Source: Panicum virgatum (Eukaryota > Streptophyta > Magnoliopsida > Poales > Poaceae). From it: DNA of 64,000 bases. Position 1 is the first letter of the stretch, and each line of letters opens with the position of its first letter. This document shows positions 1 through 11,124 of this stretch, in pieces. A program made the translations under genes and the position numbers. Location of the stretch: the NCBI RefSeq assembly GCF_016808335.1, contig NC_053145.1, forward strand, positions 30,639,120 to 30,703,119, given 5' to 3'. The notes below the pieces were generated by a model, which did no database searches, had not been told where the DNA came from, and worked only from the letters and a program-made list of their open reading frames with translations.

Positions 1-1280
1 CCCCGGCACGCTAGCTCTCCCTTTGGGCACTGCTAGACGCAGTAGTACGTGCAACGACATGGAGCGTTGGTTCGACGAAAAGTAGTGTGCACATTTCCCC
101 CCTTCCGATCCAAAGCTCCACGCACATTATTCGTCCCATCCTTCTCCTCGACCTTTTTTTAGAAGGAATCGTCGCACAGAACTTATAGTAATCATCATCA
201 TCTATTTCCTTCTTCTAAAAAGAATATCTCTACTTTATACCGCTTTCTCCCGCACTCATATATCCTCTATATATCTCTATTCTATACCAACTACTAGGGT
301 GGGACTCATGCGTCAGATTTATTAAATCTTTTCTACCCCACCCACCCCGCCGACCTCCCCCTCTCACTATCTCTCTCCCTGCGCCGGCCTCCCTCCTCCC
401 TCCCCGTGCTGGCGCTCCTTCCTCTGCCGCCACTGGCCACTGGCACCCTCCCTCCTTCCCCATCTCTTTGCCTGACACCCTCCCTCCCTCCCTCCCTCGC
501 GGCGAGCAGGGGGCCTTCCCCCGATGGCGGACCTCCTCAAGCTCCGCCGCGTGTGGAGAGGGCAAGGCCGGCCAGATCCGCGTGGGAGGTGGCGTGTCCC
601 GCCTACTTGAGCTCTGTTGTGGCCGGATCAGGCACCCCCTCCTCCTCCCCCTCCGTGGCTGGCGGCCATGGCGGGTCCTGGCAGATCCATGATGGCGGCG
701 GCCATGGCAGGTGCTCGCACGGGTCCATGGCGGCGGCGGCTGGATCCGCGCAGGGGCATGGCAGCCATGGTGGGTCCGGCCACTCCTCCCCGCCGGCATG
801 CCCATGGCTACCGGCTTGCCTCCCCGTGGGCCATGCCGCACGCCCCTCCTCTGTCCTCTGGCCATGCCGCGAGCTCCTGCTGCCTGCTTGCCTCCCCGCC
901 GCCCGCCCGTGCTCCAATCTCCGGCCGCCCCTCCTTTGCTCCTTCCTCTTTTCCCTCTCCAGGCGCGCAGCTGCGCGAGGTGGTTGGGGCGGGCGCGTGA
1001 GCCCCACACCACGTCTACCGGTGGCGGACGTCCTAGAAGACCGCTAGGAATAGCGGAAGCGAGCTCGTCCGCTTTGGTAGCGGATGCTTCCCAGGACGCC
1101 AGTGCGGTAGTTTTTACGCTATCCATATCCTGCAGGACGCGGTAGCAGATGCTGGTGCGAGCAACCTAAGCTCTTCGTTGTCGTCCTCCTCGACAGTACC
1201 CTCCTCTCTGCCGCGATCACCACCATAAATCAAAAGCTTACAGAGAAGCTTCTCTTGAAAAATATCCTATATGCATCTAG
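1..1280. other. GC-rich stretch without a supportable gene
   Basis: Positions 330-1050 are rich in CTCC and CCATGG-type short repeats, which leaves long open frames on both strands that overlap each other. None shows a recognisable domain, a start context or plausible splice structure, so I read them as composition artefacts. The AT-rich flanks (180-330 and 1200-1280) show nothing I recognise. The block could be the inside of an unrecognised DNA transposon, but I found no terminal repeats. Confidence 0.4.
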
Positions 1281-2370
1281 CAATGTCTTTAGTGTTCTCC
1301 TAAATGTTTTTTAAAAGAGAATCTTACAATTTAGAAGTACTAAATAAAATCTGTTTATAACCGTTTTGCACGGATGGGTTGTAATCAAGAGATGAATCTT
1401 ATGAGGTATCTTACTATTACTAATTGGAGGCTCCTTTGGAGCCTCCACATGAAGCCACCTAGGATCCTAGGTGGACACTCTGAAAAAAATAGAGAAATAT
1501 TATAAATTCTCACAAAAATCAGAAACATCTAGCCATCAATCCAACAACTCTAATTATAATAACCATTGGATCTATTATTTCCTAATAAATTACCCACCTC
1601 TGCTATTATAGAAATAGACTAAAGTAACTCCCTAAACATGTATCTAAATTACTCACCTCTGCCATTATAAAAAAAATCTAAAGTAACCCCTAATATTTGC
1701 GCAAATTACCCACCTATGCTATTATAAAATAATACAAATACTCCCCTAAATTTACATATAAATTATTCAATTATATCATTATTATTACAAGTTAAATTAC
1801 TCATATATCTGAATCTAAATTATACAATTATAACAATATATTAAAGTGCATCAATATAAAATTGTAAAAATGCTATTTATATTAATATATAAATGCTACC
1901 TATGATATATGTCATTATATATTCATGTATGATGGAAGATATAAGAATATCAATTCCCAAACAAATAGTTCAACTAAACATATATTGAATACATATGGAG
2001 GTGTGATGCAATATAAAATCTGTTGTAACTACATAATGATAAATATATTTTAGAGTATGTGTTAGAATATTTATTAGATAAAAAGGGCGTGAGATAGATA
2101 ATTATAATTATTAACCTCATTCTTATATTAATTTTAATTAGTCCGTGTGGTAGCACAGGTTGATAGACTAGTATTAATCTAGGATTAAAGGATGGTTACT
2201 GTAACATCACTATTGCAAATCATGGATTAAGTATATTCATTAGATTCGTCTCGTGATTTACAACTCGTCTGTGTAAAATGTTTTGTAAATAGATTTTATT
2301 TATACTTCTAAATAGGAATCCCTTTGATGTGACGGGGTGTGAAATTTTTTGGGAGGGATCTAAACACAGT
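1281..2370. mobile_element. Tourist-like MITE interrupted by a Helitron
   Basis: The halves 1281-1408 and 2172-2370 together give an element of about 327 bp that aligns with the intact MITE at 10277-10613. Shared blocks include the AGATTCGTCTCG and TTACTGTA-CATCAC stretches. The ends form imperfect inverted repeats (AATGTCTTTAG on the left against ACTGTGTTTAG read from the right), and TAG flanks both sides as a probable 3-bp target duplication. The outer edges are approximate to a few bases. Confidence 0.7.
1409..2171 (+). mobile_element. non-autonomous Helitron (763 bp)
   Basis: The element starts with TC (1409) and ends with CTAG (2168-2171). It sits exactly between a host A (1408) and T (2172), as Helitrons do, and makes no target duplication. 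An imperfect hairpin, CCGTGT-GGTA-GCACAG, lies at 2143-2156, about 11 bases before the CTAG end. Removing it restores a MITE sequence that differs from the copy at 10277 by a single base around the junction, so both ends are well supported. The inside is AT-rich and encodes nothing; no Rep/helicase is present. Confidence 0.85.
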
Positions 2371-2404
2371 TAGAGGGTGACGTCAACAAATTAGACTGTT
2401 CACG

Positions 2405-2660
2405 CGAGCCATCGATGGAGGCTTTATTTTGGCCGTGTGTTCTGTATTTGGCCCACGACAAAGTCTCTCTTCGCCGTGTGTCCGATGGTTTGCGCACGGC
2501 GAACTCTTAGGCACACGGCGAAGTCTCCTTTCGCCATGGACTTTATTTTGGCCGTGTGTTCTATATTTAGCCAACGACAAAGACTCTCTTCACCGTGTGC
2601 CCGATGGTTTGCGCAAGGTGAATTTTTAGGCACACGGCAAATTACCGGTTTCCGGTAGTG
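2405..2660. mobile_element. terminal fragment of a CACTA element
   Basis: The sequence ends in CCGGTAGTG (2652-2660), the inverse of a CACTACCGG terminus. It is preceded by two copies of a subterminal unit of about 115 bp (from about 2425 and about 2540) carrying CCGTGTG and GCACACGGC motifs typical of subterminal transposase-binding arrays. I found no matching left terminus, so this is one end only or a strongly deleted element. The open frames here are repeat artefacts. Confidence 0.6.
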
Positions 2661-2696
2661 CAGGGAAGAGCACGTATAGCACTACCGCGAGACGGT

Positions 2697-3041
2697 GTCC
2701 ATGCCCACAGACGCATGGGTCTGGAAATCGTATGATGCACAGGGCTTGGTGTCATTCGGGCGGCGGATGGATAGTACGTGTGCGATCGATCGGTCGGTCG
2801 TTCGGTTGGCGGATGTGAAGGGGCGAGCGGCAAACGAAGCGACGTGTGGCAGAGCGATCAGAGGCGTGGGGAACCGCCGGAGGAAGGAGAATCACACAAA
2901 GATATCCTGCCTATCATGCGGTCCTGGATCGATCTTTCTCTTGGCATGCACTGGACTGGCAGCATGGTAGCGTGCGTACTTGCCATATTGCCGGTAGGCC
3001 AGGCTGCTGCCTGACTCTAGCCACCATCGATCTCCCGGCAT
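2697..3041 (+). promoter_or_regulatory. displaced SWEET4-type promoter block
   Basis: This stretch is clearly homologous to 28988-29215, just upstream of SWEET4 copy 2. Shared blocks in the same order include GGCGGATGTGAAGG, GCGGCAAACGAAGCGACGTG, GGAACCGCCGGA, CATGCGGTCCTGGATCGATC and GCGTGCGTACTTGCCAT. It stops where it would be about 90 bases from a TATA box and is followed by LINE and Copia debris. The nearest SWEET4 start in the same orientation is 9 kb downstream (12043). It is either the distal promoter of copy 1, cut off by insertions, or a relic of a third copy. Confidence 0.75.
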
Positions 3042-3068
3042 GTCGTCAGTTCAAATGCATGGGTCTGT

Positions 3069-3675
3069 ATAAAATACTTTTTTTAAGCTACAGGAGGGCC
3101 TCGAGTCCCCTACTGGTTATATATTAAGATGAAAGAAAAAGTCTTTTACAAGTTAGCAAAAAAAGAAAGAAAGAAATCCAAAAAATACAAGCACAAGATT
3201 TTTTTCTGGCTCCTACTGAAAGATAGGTTGAGCACTAGGAACATTCTTCGGAGGAAAACATGGTGTTACCATCCTATAGGTGTGAAGTCTGTAACAATAG
3301 TACTGAGGAAACAATGGAACATCTCTTTTTTCCAATGTCCATTAGCACTCAATTGTTGGAGCCTCCTGCAAGTCCAACTGATACTCTCAAATTCAGTTTT
3401 TTGACATCATGGATGGCCTTAAGTCACAACTCAACACTTCAGTTTTTATGAGTCTCATTATTCTGGTTTATTGGACAATTTGGACCACAAGGAATAATCT
3501 GATCTTTCAAGGAACTCAGCCTTCAGTTGTTGGATGTCGAACCTTCTTTCGAACAGAGCTCGCTTTGCTTATGCAGAGTACGTGCCAAACAGAAGCCTGC
3601 TTTGGAACAATGGATAAGTTTCTTTGGCTAATTCTTGTAGTTTTTTTTTTCTGTATAAGAATACTTGATAGAAAG
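3069..3675 (+). pseudogene. LINE reverse-transcriptase gene remnant (zf-RVT end)
   Basis: The plus strand from 3190 reads as the zinc-binding C-terminal region of plant LINE polymerases (zf-RVT type). FFWLLLKDRLSTRNILRRK comes first, then cysteine and histidine positions in CEVCNNSTEETMEHLFF, then a Trp-rich tail. The reading shifts frame near 3260 and again near 3400, so it is dead. 3069-3126 looks like the 3' end of another LINE on the minus strand, with an oligo-A tail in that orientation. The next Copia LTR appears to cut this remnant at about 3675. Confidence 0.65.
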
Positions 3676-4785
3676 TGAGGAATTTGGTCAATGATGTTAG
3701 ATATCTAGGCAATTTTCGGTATATTTTAATTCCAAATATTAATATCAATTTCATGATATAGATGAGCGATAATGTGTGTACAAGATATGTGCATGTGTTC
3801 ATGTTATTCTCACTAATAAGCATGAACAAAGAATTAAACCAGAGTAGGTTTAGTAAGTACCCCAAGGCGGGACCAGTGCCGGAGGCACCGGTTGCGCCGT
3901 TACCAGCTGGAATAGACATGCTATTCGACTGGTCTTGCTCGAAGTAGCCGAACTATGTCGATGCAGGAAGATGTTCGCAGTGCAGTCCCACGAACGGTTA
4001 CGCCGGGAAGTAGACGAAGGAGTCGTTCAGGGAGCGAGCAGTCGCGTCAAGACGCTTCCCAAAAACCTAATTGCCCGCGTCCCGTGCAGGACCTTCAGCG
4101 AGCAGAGGTTCCGGAGGCCCTGCTCTCGCTAGACCTGTGCGCGCAGTGCTAGCGGTGGGGAAGGCAGAAAGCAGCTGAGGGAGAAGGGAGAGGTCTCCTG
4201 AAGAGGAGTACCTGGATGAGTGCTTGAGATGAGTGAGGATGAGAGGAGAGGGTGCTGGTTTATATAGGCACGATATGCCTCAGGTTCAACGAACCCGGAC
4301 ATCATGAATGGCTTTGATGAGCGGCAGTTAATGTGCCTCAGGTTCAACGAACCTGAACGTCGTAAAGAGCCTTCAATGTCCGGTCATTAGTGACGACATT
4401 AACCCTCTGTTTTAATACTCTTTACTCCAAAACATCCTTCTCATCTCAGCACATCACGTCGCACCGCACCGGCACCTGCACGTCACGTCCGGCCGTGCAC
4501 GCGCACCGCACCGCCCGGCCGGCCGCGCCGCGCCGCGCCTCGCCTCGCCTCGGCCACGGCCCGGCCCGGCCCGGCTCGGCGAGGCGAGCGAGCGCGCGCG
4601 CGCGTGGTTCACCGTCCTCCTCTTACCGGCTTCACAAGTGGTGTACACGAAGTCCACGTTTTAAGTCGGTTGAGATCCTCCTCAATTCCCGGTACGGAAT
4701 TAAACATTGATTCCCTAGCATTAATAGTGGGCTTTAAATTCTCTTAATGTTTTAGAAGTAATGGGCCAAGCCCATTACTCCAACA
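3676..4785 (-). repeat. 3' LTR of a truncated Copia element
   Basis: The minus-strand LTR begins TGTTGGAGTAATGGG at 4785. Just inside it, minus-strand TTGGTGGGGA (4786-4795) is a good polypurine tract. A minus-strand TATA box (TATATAAACC, about 4257-4266) lies inside. The outer end is less sure: the plus-strand TGAGGAATTTGG at 3676 is a plausible terminus, with GAAAG (3671-3675) as one half of a target duplication whose partner is lost. The 4490-4610 part is very GC-rich. Confidence 0.6.
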
Positions 4786-4795
4786 ATCCCCACCA

Positions 4796-5350
4796 AGAAA
4801 TTCAAGCCACACTAGAAATACCCTCATTCCCTCATTCATATACCAGTATTCGACAGAGACTGTTAAGTTGAACTTCCATCTAGGACAAAGGCTACACTTA
4901 TTCACAACTGTGCAATGGACTATGCCTTGAATTGCCAGTTTTGTGCAAACAAGTTTGACCAGAGCCCTACACTGGTACTAGGCTGCAAAAGCATCCCCGC
5001 GGTTTGGAGCTTATAAGTCATACTCCAGGCCCTTCATGAGTTTCTAGAGAATACCCAATTTTCATAGACCATGACCAGTGGTCAAACTCATATAGGTGTG
5101 TTCCTTTCAGATGTTCTGTAGGACAACATCTTTGTTTCAAGAAAACAACTCATTTGTTTAAAAGAAACCACCTGGCACACATTAAGGTATAGACCAACCT
5201 GCCATATAGATTAGAAGAGAAATGCACCTTATACACGGAATGAGCCCTTTTCACAAAGGTTCTCTTCTCACAGTCAGACTTTAGTTTGTTTCATCATCCT
5301 AATTCACGGGATCTCCGATCACATAGGACAGGTTTCCACTATAGAATGAC
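4796..5350 (-). other. Copia 3' untranslated region between pol and LTR
   Basis: This stretch lies between the end of the Copia polyprotein remnant (5351) and the polypurine tract next to the 3' LTR. It has no open frame of interest and reads as the 3' non-coding part of the same minus-strand element. Confidence 0.55.
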
Positions 5351-7262
5351 TCACGTGGGTCTCAAGCCCAATTCCATAGATGCATTGTCTATCACATTTC
5401 GTGAAAGACCCTTTGTAAACTGATCTGCCAGATTTTTAGCCGTCTGAACATAGTCCAGGGCTATAACTCCGGAGTTTCTCAATTTTCTGACAGATTTCAA
5501 CCGCCTTTTCACATGTCTAGATGACTTCATGTTATCCTTTGAACTATTCACCTTGACAATTACCGTTTGATTGTCACAGTTCATTAGGATTGCCGGTAAC
5601 GGTTTTTCAACTATCGGCAAGTCCATAAGGAGCTCACGAAGCCACTCAGCCTCAACAGTGGCGGTATCTAATGCTGTGAGTTCTGCTTCCTTTGTTGACC
5701 TCGTTAAGATGGTCTGCTTGCAAGACTTCCAGGAAACAGCTCCACCACCAAGTGTAAACACATATCCACTTGTGGCCTTTATCTCATCAGCATCAGAAAT
5801 CCAATTTGAATGACTGTACCCTTCTAGTACCCTTGGGTACCCGGTGTAGTGAATTCCGTAGTTCATTGCCCCCTTCAGATAGCACATTACTCTTTCAAGA
5901 GCCTTCCAATGATCATCTCCCGGGTTTGAAACAAACCGGCTCAGTTTGCTTACAGCAAACGAGATGTCAGGTCTTGTAGCGCTTGCTAAATACATTAATG
6001 AACCAATGATCTGAGAATATCTCAGCTGATCTCGCATTATCCTTTTGTTCTTTCTAAGAATTAAACTGGCATCATATGGTGTTGAGACAGGTTTATAGTC
6101 GCTATAACCAAAGCGACTTAACACCTTCTCCACATAGTGATACTGTGTAAGAATCACCCCACCATTGATCTCTTTTACCAGTTTTATATTAAGGATAACA
6201 TCAGCTTCTCCCAGATCCTTCATCTCAAAATTTTGAGATAAAAACTCTTTGACTTCCTTAATCACATTAAGGCTAGTGCCAAAGATCAGTATGTCATCCA
6301 CATACAAGCACAAAATCACACCTTCAGCCCCACCATAGCGATAGTACACACATCTGTCAGCTTCGTTCACAACAAAGCCGGCAGAGGTCAAAGTTCTATC
6401 AAACTTTTCATGCCACTGCTTAGGCGCTTGCTTGAGACCATATAAAGATTTTAACAACTTACAAACCATTCCTTCTTGATCCTTTGATACAAACCCATCC
6501 GGCTGATCCATATAGATCTACTATCTAACTCTCCATTGAGGAAAGCCGTCTTAACGTCCATCTGATGAACGAGAAGACCATAAGAGGCTGCCAGGGAAAG
6601 TAACACTCGAATTGTGGTCAATCGGGCAACTGGTGAATAAGTGACAAAGAAATCTTCTCCTTCTTTTTGGGTATAACCCTTGGCCACAAGCCTAGCCTTG
6701 TACTTTTCAATAGTACCATCTGGCCTAAGCTTTTTCTTGAACACCCACTTGCATCCAACCGGTTTACATCCATAAGGACGTTCAACGACCTCCCAGGTTC
6801 CATTAGACATAATAGAATCCATCTCACTCCTTACTGCTTCCTTCCAATAGTCAGCATCAGGAGATGAATATGCCTCTTCAATGGTTCTGGGTATATCATC
6901 TATGAGGTATACAATGAAATCATCACCAAAAGACTTTACAGTCCTTTGTCTCTTGCTCTTTTTCGGAGCATCATTGTTATCCTCCTCAGGATTTTCTACA
7001 AGTGTATGTTCATTGTGTTCTATCGGCTCAGCAGAGCCATCATCCTCGATGAACTCTTGCCTAGATGAACTTGTTTCATCTCTCATGGGAAAAATGTTTT
7101 CAAAAAATGTAGCATATCTGGACTCCATTATAGTACCAACATGCATGTCAGGTACTCCAGATTTCACTATTAAAAATCTATACCCAACGCTGTGAATAGC
7201 ATAACCTAGAAAGATACAATCCACAGTTTTAGATCCAAGCTTACGTTTCTTGGTTATTGGCT
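5351..7262 (-). pseudogene. Copia pol remnant: integrase end, RT and RNase H
   Basis: Read on the minus strand from 7224, the end of an integrase (DCIFLGYA) is followed by the Copia reverse-transcriptase start (WKEAVRSEMDSI, GCKWVFKKK, ARLVAKGYTQ, DVKTAFLNGEL). A shift near 6512 moves the rest to another frame: LKSLYGLKQAPKQW, the catalytic YVDDILIFG, then RNase H with SWKSCKQTILTRSTKEAE and the usual C-terminus LADQFTKGL. gag, protease and most of integrase are missing, as is the 5' LTR, so the element is 5'-truncated at about 7262. The shift and truncation make it inactive. Only one LTR remains, so no age can be read from it. Confidence 0.85.
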
Positions 7263-8159
7263 AGACACATAAATTTTATTATTCACTTAGATACCTGCTA
7301 TATGTCTAGATACATGTTAAAAATTATATGTCCAGAACCTCAAATATAAATCCATAATTTAAAACAAAATCAAAATGACCTATAAATCATATTTAAATAA
7401 AATCAAAAGGACCTGGGCTTTTGTGGACCTCACGTAATAAATTAACGAGCGATTGAGGGCCTGTTTCCACGTAACCCAGCTGATCTGCTGTTTAAAACGA
7501 ATGCCTCTTTTGCAGAAATGGAGGGTGCTACTGCGAGAGGGTGATCAAACTAAGATCGAAGATTGGGCAGAACAAGTAAGGGGATGGATGGAGATCTTTC
7601 TGGAAGAAATAAGACGGCGACCAACTGAAGACTCTTTTTGTTAATTTTGTGTCTTTTGTGTTAGCTCTTGCCTTGCTATGTTTGCAGGCAATGTCTTGAA
7701 GTTGTGTTTTTTTTATTGTAAAATGGCAACCCCAGTGAATCTTGTACACTGTTATTGCTTTCTATAAAAGCTGGGTAAATCCCTTTTCTAAAAAAATGAC
7801 CTATAAATCTATAATTTGAAACAAAGTGAGTAGTAACTATGCATGCAGAATTTGTTTTTCATATGTTTGTAAAAGAAATGTTGAGTACATAAGGGCTAGA
7901 TTTATTGGGTATTTGACCCATTAAGGCAGTAAAATCAGAGAATCCGAGGACCAATTGAATGCAACAAGTTAATTCTTCCATTAATCACATAAAAAAAATT
8001 AGTGGAAATTAGCCAAATTAAGAGTGGATTATTTGTTTCTTTGTTTTGAAGTTGGCAGCGGATATACCTCACTCTCTTTCTCTTCAAATAAACTGTCCTC
8101 TTGATAACAGCAGGTGCGCATGGTAACCTACCTTATTTACCTCTTTATCTCATAGATTG
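7263..8159 (+). other. intergenic; probable LINE 3' end at 7495-7790
   Basis: 7495-7640 carries a short open frame (RGWMEIFLEEIRRRPTEDSFC) followed by a T-rich 3' region that ends in CTATAAAAGCTGGG and an A-run at 7790. This fits the 3' end of a plant LINE, but no diagnostic catalytic motif is present, so the call is weak. The rest is AT-rich and shows nothing I recognise. Confidence 0.3.
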
Positions 8160-9895
8160 ATGAGGTTGCATGCATCTTGGTACGATACGACCCGAACCAA
8201 GTTCGAGTAGGGTCTGCAGGCAAGCTAGGGACGCCTGAAGTACATGAGGTCTATGAGGAACGAGAGTACTCTATTCTGCTTGTGATGAGTGAATTGTCAA
8301 CCGTGCGGTGTGATCGTGCGCTTGGTCTTTGGATTGCAGGTACACGGGCGTCGAATGTCGGCGTGGAGCTGCCGTGGAGGTGCTGTGGCCGATGGACCGT
8401 GCGGTGGACGGCAGTGAAGGGCAGCCGGGACCGGAGCTCTGACCGGGTGACAGCTGCGGCGTCCACTCCTGGATCGAGGGCGCAAGCGGCGACGGAAGGC
8501 GGGTTTCTTGGTTTGCGCCACAAAACCAAGGAGGCGGACGGCGGTTGAAGACGCCAAGTCGTGGAGGTGACGGGCGTCGGTCTCGGGACTGGCGGAGGCG
8601 ACGGGCGTCGACGACGTCTAGGGCCTCGCTGCGGGCGAGGAGGTGACGGGCGTCGGGTGGCGTCTAGGGCCGTCAGAAGGCCGAGGCAGGAACGGCGTCT
8701 AGGGCCACGGCGTGGAGGCAGGAATCTTCCCGCGCGTGAGGTTTTGGCGGTTTTCTCAAAACCGGCCACCTACCCGGGTTTCGCGGACCCTCCAAAACTG
8801 CGGACCGGTACTTTGTCGACGTGGCGGCATCGCAGCAAAAACTTCGAGTCGAAGAAAGAAGCTCCGCTGTCGATCGAGGGTGTACAGCGGGCTGCTGCAG
8901 ACCCGACCGGTCTGACCGGTCCCCTGGACCGGTCTGACCGCAGCAGCCGGGTATAAATACCCCCCACCAGCCCGTGGGTGGGTGAGTCTCTTGAGTCTTT
9001 TGTTTTCTCTGGGTTTTTTCTTCTCCCAGCCTCTGCTCTAGGTTAGGGCCAAGGACTCCAACGCAAAGAGAGTTTAGATTATAGCTATTCTGTTCAATCT
9101 AGTGGGTGGATGACGGGCGGATGGCTCTAGCCTTTGTATAGGTGAATTCCTTTGAGATTAGTGGATGAAATTTGTTTGAAATTCACTTGTGTGTGCTGAG
9201 CATCTCATCCTCCCCTTCTCTCTTGCGTTTTGGGTTTAATTCTCATCTTTTGGTGTGTTTCTTGTTTGGAGGAGACCAACCCTTGAATTCGTGGTTTGAT
9301 GGACTCTTTGTGACGATTCTAATCCTTCTAGCCGAGTGCTAAACCTACTGGAATCGAGAGTTCTCACGAATTGGCGATTTTGTGTTCTTGAGAAAACCCC
9401 AATTCTCTTTGATCTTTCCTCGATTTCTCTCGATCCGTGAATCTTTTGGGAAAGATCTTTTGGGAATATGTTCATGGGGTAGATGCGAAGCTTTCCTCCA
9501 AGTTTCGTTGGATTTGGACTTCGTTTGCTCGAGATTTGACATTTGGAGCTTTGTTGGCGGGCTGTCTGGGAGCGACCGGTCTGACCGGTCTATGCAACAG
9601 GTCTGACTGGTCTGCAGTTTGAATTTCCCAGCCCGACCGGTCTGACCGGTCTGTGCAACCGGTCTGACCGGTCTCTGCAGTTCAGTTTTGCGATTTGCAT
9701 CGTGTTGGCTCTTTTGCTTCCGCGCTGCGACCTGGGTCTTCTGCTTCGAGATAGCTTGTCCATAGCTATTCTCGCTGACATAGGTCCGAGGGCTTACGGT
9801 GATTTTGGGACATAGGCCGACGTTTCAGATTTCGGAAGAAATTTTGATCGGCTCCCATTCACCCCCCCTCTGTTCGCCAGTTTCGGTCCCTCAGT
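8160..9895 (+). repeat. putative solo LTR of a Copia-like retrotransposon
   Basis: The stretch has the layout of a long plant LTR. A GC-rich first part has short repeats (CGTCTAGGGCC and GACGGGCGTCG units, 8560-8720). A strong TATA box (GTATAAATACC, about 8950) is followed by an untranslated leader-like part, then CATTCACCCCCCCTCT (about 9859-9874), which is common near the end of Copia LTRs. It carries repeated GACCGGTC palindromes at 8908-8941 and 9574-9680. No internal retrotransposon genes lie on either side. Exact ends and a target duplication could not be fixed. Confidence 0.45.
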
Positions 9896-10273
9896 CTATC
9901 TGCACACCATCATCATATACGCACGTATACGTAGGTTTATTCATAGCTAAAAATGGCACCATTTGATACGTATATGAATACGTATACGTATACATGCTGG
10001 TCTCATACCACTGGCAGATGGCGACCCTGAAAGTATATACGTTCTCGAAGCGCGGGGACCCCGGCCCCAACCCAACGTGAGACAGTTCAAGCCATATCCA
10101 ACCATGAATAGCCTAGCTAGCTAGCTGGTAGTAACACACTAGCTACTCTTTCCTCCATTGCAGACTAGCTCCAGTTGCCGACCTGCAGCCGGGATCGTTG
10201 ACGCGGCCGGCCGGCGGCCGTGTTGGTCATCTACCTTGTATAGGGCCTCGCCGCATCGTGTTTTCTCGAACAA
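9896..10273. other. intergenic, no gene seen
   Basis: Contains alternating GTATACGTATACG-type runs (9920-9995) and CTAGCTAGCTAG simple repeats (about 10115). No gene is visible. Confidence 0.5.
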
Positions 10274-10276
10274 TAA

Positions 10277-10613
10277 GGTGTTGTTTGGTTCCAGGGACTT
10301 TTTTTAAGTCCCTGGAACTTTTTAGTATTTAGAAGTATTAAATAAATGTTAATTATAAAACTAACTGCAGAACTCTGGGGCTAAACTGCGAGACGAATCT
10401 AATGAGGTATCTTAATCTATGATTAGCGAATGGTTACTGTAGCATCACTGTAGCTAATCATCGATTAATTAGGCTCATTAGATTCGTCTCGCGAAAAAGC
10501 ACTCAGCTGTCAAAAAACATTTATAAACAGATTTTATTTAATACTATAAAATAGTAAGATTCCTTTTGATGTGATAGGGACTTTTGAAAAAAGTCCCGGA
10601 GCCATACAAGCCC
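10277..10613. mobile_element. Tourist-like MITE (337 bp)
   Basis: The ends are imperfect inverted repeats (GGTGTTGTTTGGTTCC on the left, GGGCTTGTATGGCTCC read from the right, both running into GGGACTTTTT). TAA at 10274-10276 and 10614-10616 is the 3-bp target duplication expected of PIF/Harbinger-type Tourist elements. Inside, an AGACGAATCTAATGAG stretch is mirrored by CTCATTAGATTCGTCT, so the element can fold on itself over much of its length. It encodes nothing. Its relative at 1281-2370 is split by a Helitron. Confidence 0.85.
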
Positions 10614-11002
10614 TAAAGCTAGCTGCTAGCCTGCTAGAGCTAGCTTTGGATGGATAACATGCATGATACTGCAAGTGGTGCCTACCAGCCTACCAGGTGT
10701 ATGATGGGCTTGTAGGGTTAACGAGCGATGATAAACCAATATTCTCTACGGCACTCCGGCCGGTATCTGGCGGTAGCGTCCCCGGCAATACTGTTTGATC
10801 GTGCGTGTCAAGTCAAGGTGTGTGTATGTATGCCGCCTTTGGAATATGTGCCGATCATTTTACTGGTTTCGTCATGCATGCATGGGGATGTTGATGTATC
10901 ATATAGCAAAAGATCACGAGAGGATCATTAAGCACGATGATGCACACGTAGCCAAAGTTAAGACGGAAGTATATCTACACCTGATATTACAAGGGCGTAA
11001 AT

Positions 11003-11124
11003 GGGTGATCCTTAGATGCATCTCTAGTTTAAATATTTCTACTACTTCTCCAAAATGGATCCATTTTGGAGTAGTACAAATATTTAATTTAAGAAGCGTT
11101 GGAGGTGCATCTAAGGGTCATTCA
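11003..11124. mobile_element. small fold-back MITE
   Basis: About 25 bp at the ends form inverted repeats around the shared core CCTTAGATGCA. The centre (11048-11071) is a perfect 24-bp palindrome made of CTCCAAAATGGA and its complement. The whole unit can form one hairpin. I could not fix a target duplication, so the superfamily is open. It lies about 740 bp upstream of the SWEET4 copy 1 TATA box. Confidence 0.6.

Noticed and set aside
230..1145. Long overlapping open frames on both strands (up to 298 residues)
   Set aside because: Very GC-rich repeat-like sequence, low-complexity products, no domain and mutual overlap; composition artefact is more likely.
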